Of a stretch of DNA of 64,000 nt, positions 1-13,170 are shown piece after piece. The first letter of the stretch is position 1, and each line of letters starts with the position of its first letter. A program made the position numbers and the translations under genes. The DNA comes from Haematobia irritans. Its lineage: Eukaryota > Arthropoda > Insecta > Diptera > Muscidae. The notes below the pieces were generated by a model. That model ran no database searches, had not been told where the DNA came from, and saw only the letters and a list, made by a program, of their open reading frames with translations. The stretch spans positions 195,313,918 through 195,377,917 of the forward strand of contig NC_134400.1 of assembly GCF_050003625.1 (NCBI RefSeq). The letters are read 5' to 3'.

Positions 1-2032
1 TTCTATAGAAAATTTTGTCAAAATTTTATTTCTATAGAAAATTTTGTCAAAATTTTATTTCTATAAAAAATTTTGTCAAAATTTTATTTCTATAGAAAAC
101 TTTGTCAAAATTGTATTTCTATAGAAAATTTTGTCAAAATTTTATTTCCGTAGAAACATTTTATCAAAATTTTATTTCCATAGAAAATTTTGTCAAAATT
201 TAATTTCTATAGAGAATTTTGTCAACATTTTATTTCCATAGAAAATTTTGTCAAAATTTTATTTTTATAAAAAATTTTGTCAAAATTTTATTTCCATAGA
301 AACATTTTATCAAAATTTTATTTCCATAGAAAATGTTGTCAAAATTTAATTTCTATAGAGAATTTTGTCAAAATTTTATTTCTTTAGAAAATTTTGTCAA
401 AATTTTATTTCTATAGAAAATTTTGTCAAAATTTTATTTCTATAGAAAACTTTGTCAAAATTGTATTTCTATAGAAAATTTTGTCAAAATTTTATTTCCA
501 TAGAAACATTTTATCAAAATTTTATTTCCATGGAAAATTTTGTCAAAATTTAATTTCTATAGAGAATTTTGTCAACATTTTATTTATTTAGAAAATTTTG
601 TCAAAATTGTATTTCCATAGAAAATTTTGTCAAAATTTTATTTTTATAAAAAATTTTGTCAAAATTTTTTATATAGAAATATTTTTCCAAAATTTGATTG
701 CTATAGAAAATTTTGTCAAAATTTGATTGCTATAGAAAATTTTGTCAAAATTTTATTTATATAGAAATATTTTATCAAAATTTTATTTCTATAGAAAATG
801 TTGTCAAAATTTTATTTCTATAGAAAATTTTGTCAAATTGTATTTCTATAGAAAATTTTGTCAAAATTTTATTTTTATAGAAAATTGTGTCAAAATTTTA
901 TTTTTATAGAAGCATTTTGTCAAAATTTTATTTCCATAGAAACATTTTATCAAAATTTTATTTCCATAGAAAATTTTGTCAAAATTTAATTTCTATAGAG
1001 AATTTTGTCAACATTTTATTTATTTAGAAAATTTTGTCAAAATTGTATTTCCATAGAAAATTTTGTCAAAATTTTATTTTTATAAAAAATTTTGTCAAAA
1101 TTTTTTATATAGAAATATTTTTCCAAAATTTGATTGCTATAGAAAATTTTGTCAAAATTTGATTGCTATAGAAAATTTTGTCAAAATTTTATTTATATAG
1201 AAATATTTTATCAAAATTTTATTTCTATAGAAAATTTTGTCAAATTGTATTTCTATAGAAAATTTTGTCAAAATTTTATTTCTATAGAAAATTGTGTCAA
1301 AATTTTATTTTTATAGAAGCATTTTGTCAAAATTTTATTTCTATAGCAATATTTTTTCAAAATTTATTTCTATAGAAAATTTTGTCAAAATTTTATTTCT
1401 TTAGAATAATTCGCCAAAATTTTATTTCTATAGAAAGTTTTATTAACATTTGATTTCTATAGAAAATTTTTTCAAAATTTAATTTCCGTGAATATATATT
1501 TTGTCTAAATTTTATTTTTATAGAAATATTTTGTCACATTTAGAAAATTGTGTCAAAATTTTATTTCTTAATTTTAAATTTAATTTTTCTAAAATTTTAT
1601 TGCTATAGAAAATTTTGTCAATATTTTATTTTTATAGAAGCATTTTGTCAACATTTTATTTCTATAGAAATATTTTTCTAAATTGATTTCTATAGAAAAT
1701 TTTGTCAAAATTTTATTTCTTTTGAGTAATTCGCCAAAATTTTATTTCTGTAGAAAGTTTTATTAACATTTTTTTTCTATAGAAAATTTTTTCAATATTT
1801 TAATTCCGTGAAAATAATTTGTCAAAATTTTATTTTTATAGAAATATTTTGTCAACATTTTATTTCCTATAGAAAATTGGCAAAATTTTATCTCTATAGA
1901 AAATTTTTCAACATATGATTTCTATAGAAAATTTTGTCAATATATTAATTCTACAGAAAATTTTGTCAAAATTATATTATTATAGAAAATTTTCTATGGA
2001 AATAAAATGCTGACAACATTTTCTATAGAAAA
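1..2032 (+). repeat. 29-bp tandem array, plus orientation (array 1)
   Basis: A degenerate tandem array runs in from the left window edge. The monomer holds, in order, the palindrome TCTATAGA, an AAAATTTT block, the asymmetric triplet GTC and a second AAAATTTT block; successive TCTATAGA cores are 29 bp apart. Variants with GATTGCTATAG recur at 696 and 1132 and variants with CCATAGAAACA recur at about 497 and 932, giving a higher-order period of about 435 bp (15 monomers). Orientation flips near 1990-2030 just before the next element. No coding potential. Confidence 0.95.
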
Positions 2033-2034
2033 AA

Positions 2035-4226
2035 ACAAGTAAGTAAAGTCTAAAGTCGGGAGGGGCCGACTATATTATACCCTGCACCACTTTGTAGATC
2101 TAAATTTTCGATACCATATCACATCCGTCAAATGTGTTGGGGGCTATATATAAAGGTTTGTCCCAAATACATACATTTAAATATCACTCGATCTGGACAG
2201 AATTTGATAGACTTCTACAAAATCTATAGACTCAAAATTTAAGTCGGCTAATGCACTAGGGTGGAACACAATGTTAGTAAAAAAATATGGGAAACATTTA
2301 AATCTGGAGCAATTTTAAGAAAACTTCGCAAAAGTTTATTTATGATTTATCGCTCGATATATATGCATTAGAAGTTTAGGAAAATTAGAGTAATTTTTAC
2401 AACTTTTCGACTAAGCATTGGCGATTTTACAAGGAAAATGTTGGTATTTTGACCATTTTTGTCGAAATCAGAAAAACATATATATGGGAGCTATATCTAA
2501 ATCTGAACCGATTTCAACCAAATTTGGTACGCATAGCAACAATGCTAATTCTACTCGCTGTGCAAAATTTCAACTAAATCGGAGTTAAAAATTGGCCTCC
2601 GTGGTCATATGAGAATAAATCGGGCGAAAGCTATATATGGGAGATATATCTAAATCTGAACCGATTTCAACCAAATTTGGCGCGCATAGCAACAATGCTA
2701 ATTCTACTCCCTGTGCAAAATTTCAACCAAATTGGGGTAAAACTCTTTCTTCTGGGGCCATATAAGTCCATATCGGGCGAAATATATATATGGGAGCTAT
2801 ATCTAAATCTGAACCGATTTCTTCCAAAATCAATAGGGATATATTCTGAGCCAAAACACATATTTGTGCCAAATTTGAAGTCGGTTGGACTAAAACTGCG
2901 ACCTAGACTTTGATTACAAAAATGTGTTCACGGACAGACGGACAGACGGACATCGCTATATCGACTCAAGAGCCCACCCTGAGCATTTTTGCCAAAGACA
3001 CCATGTGTCTATCTCGTCTCCTTCTGGGTGTTACAAACGTACGCACTAACTTATAATACCCTGTTCCACAGTGTAGAGCAGGGTATAAATATGGGAAACA
3101 TTAAATCTGAAGCAATTTTAAGGAAACTTCGCAAAAGTTTATTTATGATTTATCGCTCGATATACACATATGTTAGAAGTTTAGGAAAAATAGAGTCATT
3201 TTTACAACTTTTCGACTAAGCAGTGGCGATTTTACAAGGAAAATGTTGGTATTTTGACCATTTTTGTCGAAATCAGAAAAACATATATATGCGAGCTATA
3301 TCTAAATCTGAACCGATTTCAATCAACTTTGGCACACATGACTATATTACTAATTGTACTCCTAGTGCAAAATTTCAACCAAATTGGGCCAAAACTCTGG
3401 CTTCGGGGCCATATAAGTACATATCGGGCGAAAAATATATATGGAAGCTATATCTAAATCTGAACCGATTTCAATCAAATTTGGCACACATGACTATACT
3501 ACCAATTGTACTCCTTGTGCAAAATTTCAAGCTAATCGGGATAAAACTCTGGCTTCTGGGTCCATATAAGTGCATATCGGGCGAAAGATATATATGGGAG
3601 CTATGTCTAAATCTGAATCGATTTCAACCAAATTTGTCACGAATAGCTACAATACTAAATCTACTCCCTGTGCAAAATTTCAACCAAATTCGGCCAAAAC
3701 TCTGGCTTTTAGGGCCATATTAGTCCATATCGGGCGAAAGATATATATATATATATATATGGGAGCTATATCTAAATCTGAACCGATTTCAATCAAATTT
3801 TGCACACTTGACTATACGACTAAGTGTTATGTTTGTACAAAATTTCAAGCAAATCTGTATAAAACTCTGACTGCTGGCTCCATATTAGTGCATATCGGGC
3901 GAAAGATATATATGGGAGCTATATCTAAATCTGAACCGATTTCTTCCCAAATCAATAGGGTTCTATTCTGACCCAAATTAGGAACATGTGCCAAATTTGA
4001 AGGCGATTGGACTTAAATTGCGACCTAGACTTTGATCACAAAAATGTGTTCACAGACAGACGGACGGACGGACGGACGGACAGACGGACATTGTTATATC
4101 GACTCAGGGACCCACCCTGAGCATTATTGCCAAAGACACCATGTGTCTATCTCTTCTCCTTCTGGGTGTTACAAACATATGCACTAACTTATAATACCCT
4201 GTTCCACAGTGTGGCGCAGGGTATAA
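2035..4226 (+). repeat. Family 1 element, tandemly duplicated copy
   Basis: This is a dispersed element that starts with ACAAGTAAGTAAAG, a GTCGG/CCGAC hairpin and TTATACCCTGCACCAC, and ends with the inverted counterpart GTGTGGCGCAGGGTATAA. Between the ends are 153-bp subrepeats (each beginning near TATATGGGAGCTATATC) and a (GACG)n stretch (4055-4090). The copy is doubled: a first terminus lies at 3070-3088 and the interior restarts at 3091 with sequence matching 2287 onward. It sits at the orientation switch between array 1 and array 2, so it probably inserted into array DNA. I cannot place it in a named superfamily. Similar GACGGACAGACGG-bearing elements are widespread in flies. Confidence 0.8.
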
Positions 4227-4229
4227 TTA

Positions 4230-5205
4230 TGTCAATTTTCTATAGAAAATAAAATTCTGATAAAATTTTCTATAGAAATAAAATTTTGTCAAAATTTTGC
4301 TGTAGAAATAAAATTTTGACAAAATTTTGCTATAGAAATAAAATTTTGACAAAATTTTCTGTCGAAATAAAATTTTAACAAAATTTTCTATAGAAATAAA
4401 ATTTTGACAAAATTTTCTCAAGAAATAAAATGTTGACAAAATTTTCTATAAAAATAAAATTTTGACAAAATTTTCTATAAAAATAAAATTTTGACAAAAT
4501 TTTCTATAGAAATAAAATTTTGACAAAATTTTCTATAGAAATAAAATTTTGACAAAATTTTCTATAGAAATAAAATTTTGACAAAATTTTGCTATAGAAA
4601 TAAAATTTTGACAAAATTTTCTATAAAAATAAAATTTTAACAAAATTTTGCTATAGAAATAAAATTTTGACAAAATTTTCTATAAAAATAAAATTTTAAC
4701 AAAATTTTCTATACAAATAAAATTTTAACAAAATTTTCTATGGAAATAAAATTTTGACAAAATTTTCTATAGAAATAAAATTTTGACAAAATTTTCTATA
4801 GAAATAAAATTTTGACAAAATTTTCTACAGAAATAAAATTTTGACAAAATTCTCTATAGAAATAACATTTGTACAAAATTTTCTATACAAATAAAATTTT
4901 AACAAAATTTTCTATGGAAATAAAATTTTGACAAAATTTTCTATAGAAATAAAATTTTGACAAAATTTTCTATAGAAATAAAATTTTCTACAGAAATAAA
5001 ATTTTGACAAAATTCTCTATAGAAATAAAATTTTGACAAAATTTTCTATAGAAAACATTTTGACAAAATTTTGTATAGAAATACAGATTTGAAGAAGCTT
5101 CCTATCGAAATAAAATTTTAACAAAATCTTCTATAGAAATTAAATTTTGGCGAAATGTTCTCTGGAAATAAAATTTTGTCAAAATTTTGCTATAGAAATA
5201 AAATG
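4230..5205 (-). repeat. 29-bp tandem array, minus orientation (array 2)
   Basis: This is the same monomer as array 1 but read on the minus strand (TTTTGAC instead of GTCAAAA on the plus strand). Many monomers are nearly consensus, with point variants and monomers truncated near 4985. It flanks the family 1 element opposite array 1, so the element is bracketed by inverted arrays. Confidence 0.94.
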
Positions 5206-6395
5206 TTCTCTCTGTTGGTTAAGCCAACCTTCTATCTTCCCGCCTTAAGGATACAATATTTATTGTTTCGCTTCCATAATTCCTCAATGACTGCTTTTCG
5301 TGTTACCTATAATATCGGATTCATGATGTCTGTCTGTCTATATTCTGCCTCAAGGAGAACATCACTCATTTCGAATGAGAAGGAAACCAATGATGGTACC
5401 ATTGTCAATGGCAAGTAGATTTAGATTTATGTGTGTCAATTGGCCAGGATGGAAAAACGTCCTACAGCAACAACACCACAACGTAGGTAGAAGACCACAC
5501 ATTCTCAAATACAGCAATTTATCATTGTCAGTGATGAAGGTAAATCGAGTAGCATCCATTATATAATGCTGCTATCTTTAATCGAGGAGACCATTATCAT
5601 TTACGCTGATAGGCACTTGAAGGTTCTTTGACTGAGTTTGAAAGCGATATGACCATCCATCGGTGTCGAAGCTAATTTCCTGTAATGGATTTTACCATAA
5701 TGATATACCTTCCATCAAACGGATGAATGAAAAATCTATAGCATGGGTAATCGTACAAAATCCAGGAATTGTCGTTAAAAGCTTGTTTTGTTTACACCTA
5801 CTTTTTCTATAAAAATGTTCACAAGAAATATTTTCTAAAAAAAAATTAATTATGAAACTTTTCTAAAACAATAGTTCGTTATGAATTTTTTCTATTAATA
5901 AATGAATTTTTCTCATTATCTGAAATTTAGTTTTTTTATAAAAATATCAAGAACGAAGTCAATATAGACATTCCCAACGACTTGAGCTTTTTGTTCTTCA
6001 GATACAATTGTAGTACTACACTATGACTCTTGCTCACATTGTATAATTTTCATTAAAATGAGGACATAATTGGCAAGTGCATTACACTTTATATATGTCA
6101 GTGTTCTAGTGCATATACACACCCGTACACATACAAATGAATATATCGATTTAATAAGTATTCATACTATTTGCCTACAGTAGAGTGTTCTTAATCACTC
6201 AAAATCAAAAACCCAAAAATAGGTTTAGTTCTTGTAATTTAATTAACATGATTGGTGCATTACAATAAAGAGAATTAGGTACACCGAACAATCACAATTG
6301 CCACAGTTGGTACAATTGTACCAAAAATGGTACATTGGTGAAATTCTTGATGTTTTGGTACATTTTTCAAATTATATCTCTCCAAGTAAGAGGTA
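5206..6395. other. Non-repetitive AT-rich island, no gene seen
   Basis: The sequence is lower in repeats, with short open frames of 60-90 codons that overlap on both strands and show no recognisable domain. The stretch at 6310-6350 is rich in GGTAC-type palindromes (TTGGTACAATTGTACCAA). I see no convincing exon, tRNA or promoter. Confidence 0.6.
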
Positions 6396-7770
6396 CTTCA
6401 ATTTTCTATAGATATAAAGTTTTGACAAAATTTTCTATAGAAATAAAATTTTGGCAAAATTTTCTTTAGAAATACAATTTTGCTAAAATTTTCTATAGAA
6501 ATAAAATTCTGACAAAATTAACTACGGAAATAATATTTTAACAAAAATTTCCATAGAAATAAACTTTTGATAAAATTTCTAAAGAAATAAAAATTTAACA
6601 AAGTTTATAGAAATAAAATTTTGACAAAATTTTCTATAGAAATAAAATCTTGTTATAATTTTCTATAGAAATACGATTTTGACAAAATTTTCCCTACAAA
6701 TTAAATTTTGATAAAATTTTCGATAGAAATAAAATTTTGACAAAATTTTCTATAGAAATAAAAATTGGACAAAATTTTCTATAGAAAATAAAATTTTGAC
6801 ACAAAATGTTTTATAGAAAACATCTTGACAAAATTTTCTATAGAAAACATTTTGACAAAATTTTCTATAGAAATCAAATGGTGACAAAATGTTCTATAGA
6901 AATAAAATTTTGACAAAATTTTCTATAGAAATAAAATTGTGTTATAATTTTCTATAGAAATCCGATTTTGACAAAATTTGCCATACAAATAAAATTTTGA
7001 TAAAATTTTCTATAGAAATAAAATTTTGACAAAATTTCCTATAAAAATAAAATTTTGACAAAAGTTTCTATAGAAATAAAATTTTGTTATAATTTTGTAT
7101 TGAAATACGATTTTGATAAAATTTTCTATAGAAATAAAATTTTGACAAAATATTCTATAGTAACAAAATTTTGACAAAATTTTCTATAGTAACAAAATTT
7201 CCCATAAAAATAAAATTTTGACAAAATTTTCTATAGAAATAAAATTTTGACAAAATTTCCCATAAAAATAAAATTTTGACAAAATTTTCTATAGAAATAA
7301 AATTGGACAAAATTTCCTATAGAAATAAAAATTTGACAAAATTTTCTATAATAATAAAATATTAACAAAATTTTCTATAGAAATAAAATTTTGACAAAAT
7401 TTTCTACAGAAATAACATTTTGAAGAAACTTTCTATAGAAATAAAATTTTGACAAAATTTTCGATAGAAATAAAATTTTGACAAAATTTTCTATAGAAAT
7501 AAAAATTGTACAAAATTTTCTATAGAAAATAATATTTTGAAAACATTTTGCTAAAGAAATAAAATTTGGACAATATTTTCTATAATAATAAAATATTAAC
7601 AAAATTTTCTATAGAAATAAAATGTTGACAAAATTTTCTATAGAAAACATTTTGACAAAATTTTCCATAGAAATACAAATTTGAAAAAACTTCCTATCGA
7701 AATAAAATTTTGACAAAATTTTCTATAGAAATAAAATTTTGACAAAATTTTCTATAGAAATAAAATTTTG
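6396..7770 (-). repeat. 29-bp tandem array, minus orientation (array 3)
   Basis: Degenerate 29-bp monomers in minus orientation, with several monomer subtypes (TTGTTATAATTTTC, AACATTTTGAC, TTCCTATAAAAAT) interspersed. The array ends abruptly at a TTTTGTTTTTATG stretch. Confidence 0.93.
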
Positions 7771-8188
7771 TTTTTATGTTTAGTTTTGTTAGTTGACCTT
7801 TGGAATTTTACAATTTTGGGATTATTTGTTTGCTACATATAATAAATACTCCCCCTGAGGAACGCATGAACTTTAAAGCCGATACAGACCACTGTGCACA
7901 GATTTACAGAAATCTAATACAAAATCACAAACACAATTCAGATAATAAATCAGTTAAACATGGGCATTGTAAGGAGAAAGTCTATTACTTTGTCAAATGT
8001 AAATACAATTAATGTTATATTTTTGTTTCAAAACGTTGTTAAAGTTAATATTGTAAAATATTTAAATTATTACAATTTGCAGATGATCACCGATGGTGCA
8101 TCGAAATATACGAGAACAGCAATATTTCAATAAAAAAAAGTAATGAAAAACATTAACACCAGCATTTTTCATTAGTCCAATAATCCAT
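7771..8188. other. Island between arrays 3 and 4, origin unclear
   Basis: About 420 bp of non-array DNA. A 70-codon frame at 7800-8012 has no recognisable motif. The right part has a GATCACCGATGGTGCATCG inverted repeat followed by AATAAAAAAAAG, which could be a decayed 3' end of a retroelement. This is a weak impression only. Confidence 0.4.
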
Positions 8189-10402
8189 AATTTTAACAAA
8201 ATTTTCTATAGAAATAAAATTTTGACAAAATTGTCTATAGAAATAAAATTTTGTTATAATTTTCTATAGAAATACGATTTTGACAAAATTGTCCCTACAA
8301 ATAAAATTTTTCTATAGAAATAAAATTTTGAAAAAATTTTCTATAGAAATTAAATTTTGACAAAATTTTCCATAGAAAAAAGAAATTGTTAACAAAATTT
8401 TTTATAGAAATACAAATTTGAAGAAACTTCCTATCGAAATAAAATTTTGACAAAATCTTCTATAGAATTCAAATGTTGACAAAATTTTCTATAGAAATAA
8501 AATTTTGACAAAATTTTCTATAGAAATAAAAATTCGACAAAATTTTCTATAGAAAATAAAATTTTGATAAATTTTTCTAAAGAAATAAAATTTTGACAAA
8601 ATTTTCTGTAATAATAAAATATTAACAACATTTTCTATAGAAATAAAATTTTGACAAAATTTTCTCTAGAAAATAAAATTTTGACAAAATTTTCTATAGA
8701 AATAAAAATTGGACAAAATTTTCTATAGAAAAAAAATTGATAAATTTTTCTAAAGAAATAACATTTTGACAAAATTTTCTATAATAATAAAATATTAACA
8801 AAATTTTCTATAGAAATAAAATTTTGAAAAAATTTTCTATAGGAAACATTTTGACCAAATTTTTTATAGAAATACAAATTTGAAGAAACTTCCTATCGAA
8901 ATAAAATTTTGACAAAATTTTCTATAGAAATAAAATGTTAACAAAATTTTCTATAGAAATAAAATTTTGACAAAATTTTCTACACAAATAAAATATTGAC
9001 AACATTTTTTCTATAGAAATAAAATTTTGACAAAATTTTCTATAGAAATACAATTTTGACAAAATTTGCTATATAAATAATATTTTTTTATAATTTTCTA
9101 TAGAAATACGATTTTAACAAAATTTGCCAAACAAATAAAATTTTTCGATAGAAATAAAATTTTGAAAAAATGTTCTATAGTAATGAACTTTCCTATAAAA
9201 ATAAAATTTTGACAAAATTTTCTATAGAAATAAAATTTTGACAAAATTTTCTATAGAAATAAAAATTGGACAAAATTTTCTATAGAAAATAAAATTTTGA
9301 CAAATTTTTCTATAGAAATAAAAATTGGACAAAAAGAAATAAAATTTTGTTATCATTTTGTATTGAAATACGATTGTGAAAAAATTTTCCATACAAATAA
9401 AATTTTGATAAAATTTTCAGTAGAAATAAAATTTCGACAAAATTTTCTATAGTTACAAAATTTCCTATAAAAATAAAATTTTGACAAAATTTTCTATAGA
9501 AATAAAGTTTTGTTATAATTTTGTATTGAAATGCGATTTTGACGAAATTTTCCATACAAATAAAATTTTGACAAAATTTTCTATAGAAATAAAAATTGGA
9601 CAAAATTTTCTATAGAAAATAAAATTTTGACAAATTTTTCTATAGAAATAAAAATTGGACAAAATTTTCTATAATAATAAAATATTAACATAATTTTCTA
9701 AAGAAACAAAACTTTGACAAAATTTTCCATAGAAATAAAATTTTGACAAAATTTTCTATAGATATAAAATTTTGATTTAATTTTCTATAGAAATACTATT
9801 TTGAGAAAATTTCTATAGAAATAAAATTTTGACAAAATTTTTTATAGAAACAAAATTTTGATAAAATTTTCTATAGAAATAACATTTTTGACAAAATTTT
9901 ATATAGAAATAAAATTTTGATTTAATTTTCTATAGAAATACGATTTTGAGAAAATTTGCCATACAAAAAAAATTTTGATAAAATTTTCTATATAAATAAA
10001 ATTTTTACAAAATTTTTTATAGAAATAAAATTTTGACAAAATTTTTTATAGAAATAATATTTTGACAAAATTTTCAATAGAAATAAGATTTTGACAAAAT
10101 TTTCTATAGAAATAAAATTTTGACAAAATTTTCTATAAAAATAAATTTTTGAGAAAATTTTCTATAGAAATAAAATTTTGACAAAATTTTTTATAGAAAT
10201 AAAATTTTGACAAAATTTTTTATAGAAATAATATTTTGACAAAATTTTCTGTAGAAAAAAAATTTTGACAAAATTTTCTATAGAAATACAAATTTGAAGA
10301 AGCTTCCTATCGAAATAAAATTTTGACAAAATCTTCTATAGAAATAAAATTTTGACAAAGTTTTCTATAGAAATAAAATTTTGACAAAATTTTCTATAGA
10401 AT
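8189..10402 (-). repeat. 29-bp tandem array, minus orientation (array 4)
   Basis: A 2.2-kb degenerate array of the 29-bp monomer, minus orientation. It contains repeated blocks with the variants TTGAAGAAACTTCC (near 8417 and 8880), AATATTAACA (8620, 8790, 9680) and CGATTTTGA, showing that groups of monomers were copied together. The long open frames here come from repeat periodicity. Confidence 0.93.
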
Positions 10403-11693
10403 TTGTGGTGAAATTTTCTTCAAATTGTGGTAAATTATTTTTGACACAAGTGGCAACTGTGCTAACGAGGCATAAAATAGGTCAATCATACGCAATGGTG
10501 ACCTCAATTAATATAATTCATACATTTGTAGTTCAATGCATTAATATTAATTATACGCTACATTGTTTCAGGAATTTATAGATGCATTCATCTATTGTTT
10601 TATAATAGGCGTTATTTTAATGTTGCAATACGCTATTACTTTGTATAATGAGTTTATCTTTTTAATGGAAACAAACTACTGTCATGTCAGAGATGTTGGA
10701 AAATGCTTTCAAAATCCAGATCTCTTAGTTCAGTTACTCATAAAATACTTCACATATTTGTTTACAATTTCTATTAAAAAAGTTATAAGTAACTCACCAC
10801 TGTAAGCTACCACCTCCTCACATTGCCATCATGGCTTTATGAGGTTAATACATGAACCAATCAGCCAACTAAACATATAAATGATTTTTATTGATAAAAA
10901 TTTAAAGAATGCTGAATGTAGACAGCCGCTATACGTTGCACATAAGCTATTTAGTTAACTGCATTATTATTATTGTTGTTGCGGATTTTTCTGACAAGGA
11001 CACACACTAGTATTGTGAGTGCCAATGAACTCTCATTGCTTGCTTCTAATTTATTTATAATGTAGTGTGGTACCACCCATCCATCCATTGTAGAAGGTCT
11101 AGCCATATGAGTACCGTAGTAAGGTTATGAAAATGAAATAAATAAGTAATGAATGAAAATATCTCTTTTTTTCTCAATTTCGAATTGCTTACAAATTGTC
11201 ATTACATGCATAGTTATTACACACACACTCACACTCTGTCTCTCTCTCTCTATCTCAGGGTGCAGATGTTATTTTACTAATTGACAGAAAACAAGAAATA
11301 TATGTCGATGTCGAAATATCATTGCATTTAAGAGAAATGACAGCTCTGGGCAACAAAAGAAATATTTTAAAATTTTCTAAACAAATTTAGATAATAATTC
11401 TAAAGTTTCTGTTAATTGAAATCTCTTTATTTTGTCTTTGTATATATTGTGTGTCCTACATTTTAATATAGAACAATTCGGAAATCTTATTTGATTACTA
11501 CTGCTATAGAGTAATTCATATTTCTAAATTCTACTCTGCTTTTGCTCTCATTTCTTGAACTATCTCTCATGCTCTCAAACAATCCTCATTGGAAAATGAC
11601 TCTCAAACCTACTGCCACATGCCAGCATAACACAAGTCAAACTCATAAACCACAACACCCACCCACAAATCGTGTATTACATTTACAAAGTAT
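10403..11693. other. Non-coding AT-rich DNA with CT microsatellite
   Basis: No coding signal. There is a short (CT)n run at about 11236-11258 and CA-rich stretches. Small frames at 10381-10805 have no domain and stop-rich surroundings. Confidence 0.55.
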
Positions 11694-11701
11694 ATTGCTA
11701 T

Positions 11702-12349
11702 CAGGGCTGCCAAATTTTGCCGATTTATCGGCATTTTGACGATTTTTGACTCAAAAAATAGCAGTTTCCGATTTTTGCCTCGAAAATGACGATATTTGCT
11801 CGGTTCAAAAATTTGGAAAAAACGAGCGAATTCGAAATCTTAACCGATTTCGATTAAACTTTGCTTACTTTAATGGTACTTAATTACTTGTATTAAATTT
11901 GAAGATGACCTGTTTAGCTTAATACAACCCCATTTGTTGAAATCGGGCGATGCCTATATACGAGGGCTATATCTAAATGTGATCCGATTTTTTTCCAAAT
12001 TCAATGGCGTTCGTCCTTGTGCCCAAAAAGCACTGAACCAAGTTTCATCAAAATAATTGCGACCGGAATCCTGCGAACAATGCATAGATAGACCGACCGA
12101 TGAACGAATACGAATAGATCGACTCAGGAGGTGATTCTGAGTCGATCAGTATGTTTTATGGAGTCTAAAGTCAATTAAAGTTATTATTCCCTAAACACTA
12201 TGTGGGTTAGGATATAAAATCTGGATGCATTTATTTTAATATTATTTAAATTCCCGATTTTTTGACGATTTTTATAATGCAAGTGCCGATTATGACGATT
12301 TTTTCGAGAAAAAGTGACGATTTTTCTTAAAATTTTATTGGCAGCCCTG
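11702..12349. mobile_element. Non-autonomous hAT-like MITE, 648 bp
   Basis: The element begins CAGGGCTGCCAA and ends TTGGCAGCCCTG, an inverted terminal repeat. The 8 bp immediately outside are ATTGCTAT on both sides (11694-11701 and 12350-12357), a perfect target duplication. An 8-bp duplication with CAGGG-type ends is diagnostic of the hAT superfamily. Subterminal regions carry repeated CCGATTT/GACGATTTTT motifs on both sides. No transposase is encoded. A related copy lies at 54929-56229. The middle (about 11830-12180) contains a diverged ATATCTAAATGTGATCCGATTT / GACCGACCGATG segment resembling the family 1 interior. Confidence 0.93.
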
Positions 12350-12357
12350 ATTGCTAT

Positions 12358-13170
12358 TAATCTCATTTCTTTATCTGGCTCTCTTACTCACAAGCACTCA
12401 GTTGCCAATGACTTTCAAACTTACTACCCCATACTAGCATAACAAAAAGCACACTCATAAACCACAACAACAATCCAAACAATAGCTACTCTAAGTAACA
12501 GAAAAATGTCAATATAAAAAAAAACTCGAAATTTACTCCACTAAAACTTAATCATTTTGAAAAATTAATGCGATTTACCATATCTACAGAAATTTTCCTT
12601 TCGTTTGATGGTAAAATTAAGGACCAAAAGAATTTCACAATATCCTTTACCTATACTCAGAAAAAGGTGAACCCACCGTGAAATAAAACGTAGGTTTATT
12701 TTAGAAAATTTTAACTAAAATATTTTACTAATTGAAACATCATGATACAAATATGTTAGTAGTTCATATTTTTAAGGAAAAATTGGAATTAAGTTTTTTG
12801 GTAATGTTTTTAGAGCTGTATGAAGTTCAAGACAGACACAATTTGAGAAAAGTTTACTCATTTGAGAAACTTGTGAACTTCACCCATTATATGAATTACT
12901 TTCAAATTTAGTAAAATTTTATATTTCATTTGTACACATTTTTTTTCTAACTTTTAGTTCACGTGATTAAAAATAGCAGACTATGATTATATTAAGAAAA
13001 ATTTTCTCACATTTGCAAACAATTTAATTAAACAAAATTGAAGATAAATCGCATATAAAAAAATTTCGTTGAGGATTTAAACACAAAACGTCTTCGATTT
13101 ATGTATTGCTCCCACATACACATTTATAGGTAAATTTTCACAAAAAATATGAGATTTTTGTTAATTAAAA
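12358..13170. other. Non-coding DNA with a MITE-related block
   Basis: No gene seen. The 12650-13150 stretch starts ATACTCAGAAAAAGG and contains GAAGTTCAAGACAGAC. The latter resembles GAAGTTCAAGATGCAAGAC in the TIR element at 40358-40648, so this is probably a diverged relative of that MITE. Confidence 0.45.

Noticed and set aside
1..2032. CRISPR-like array (short repeats with regular spacing)
   Set aside because: There are no unique spacers: the whole period is conserved repeat. The surrounding elements are eukaryotic and no cas-like gene is present.
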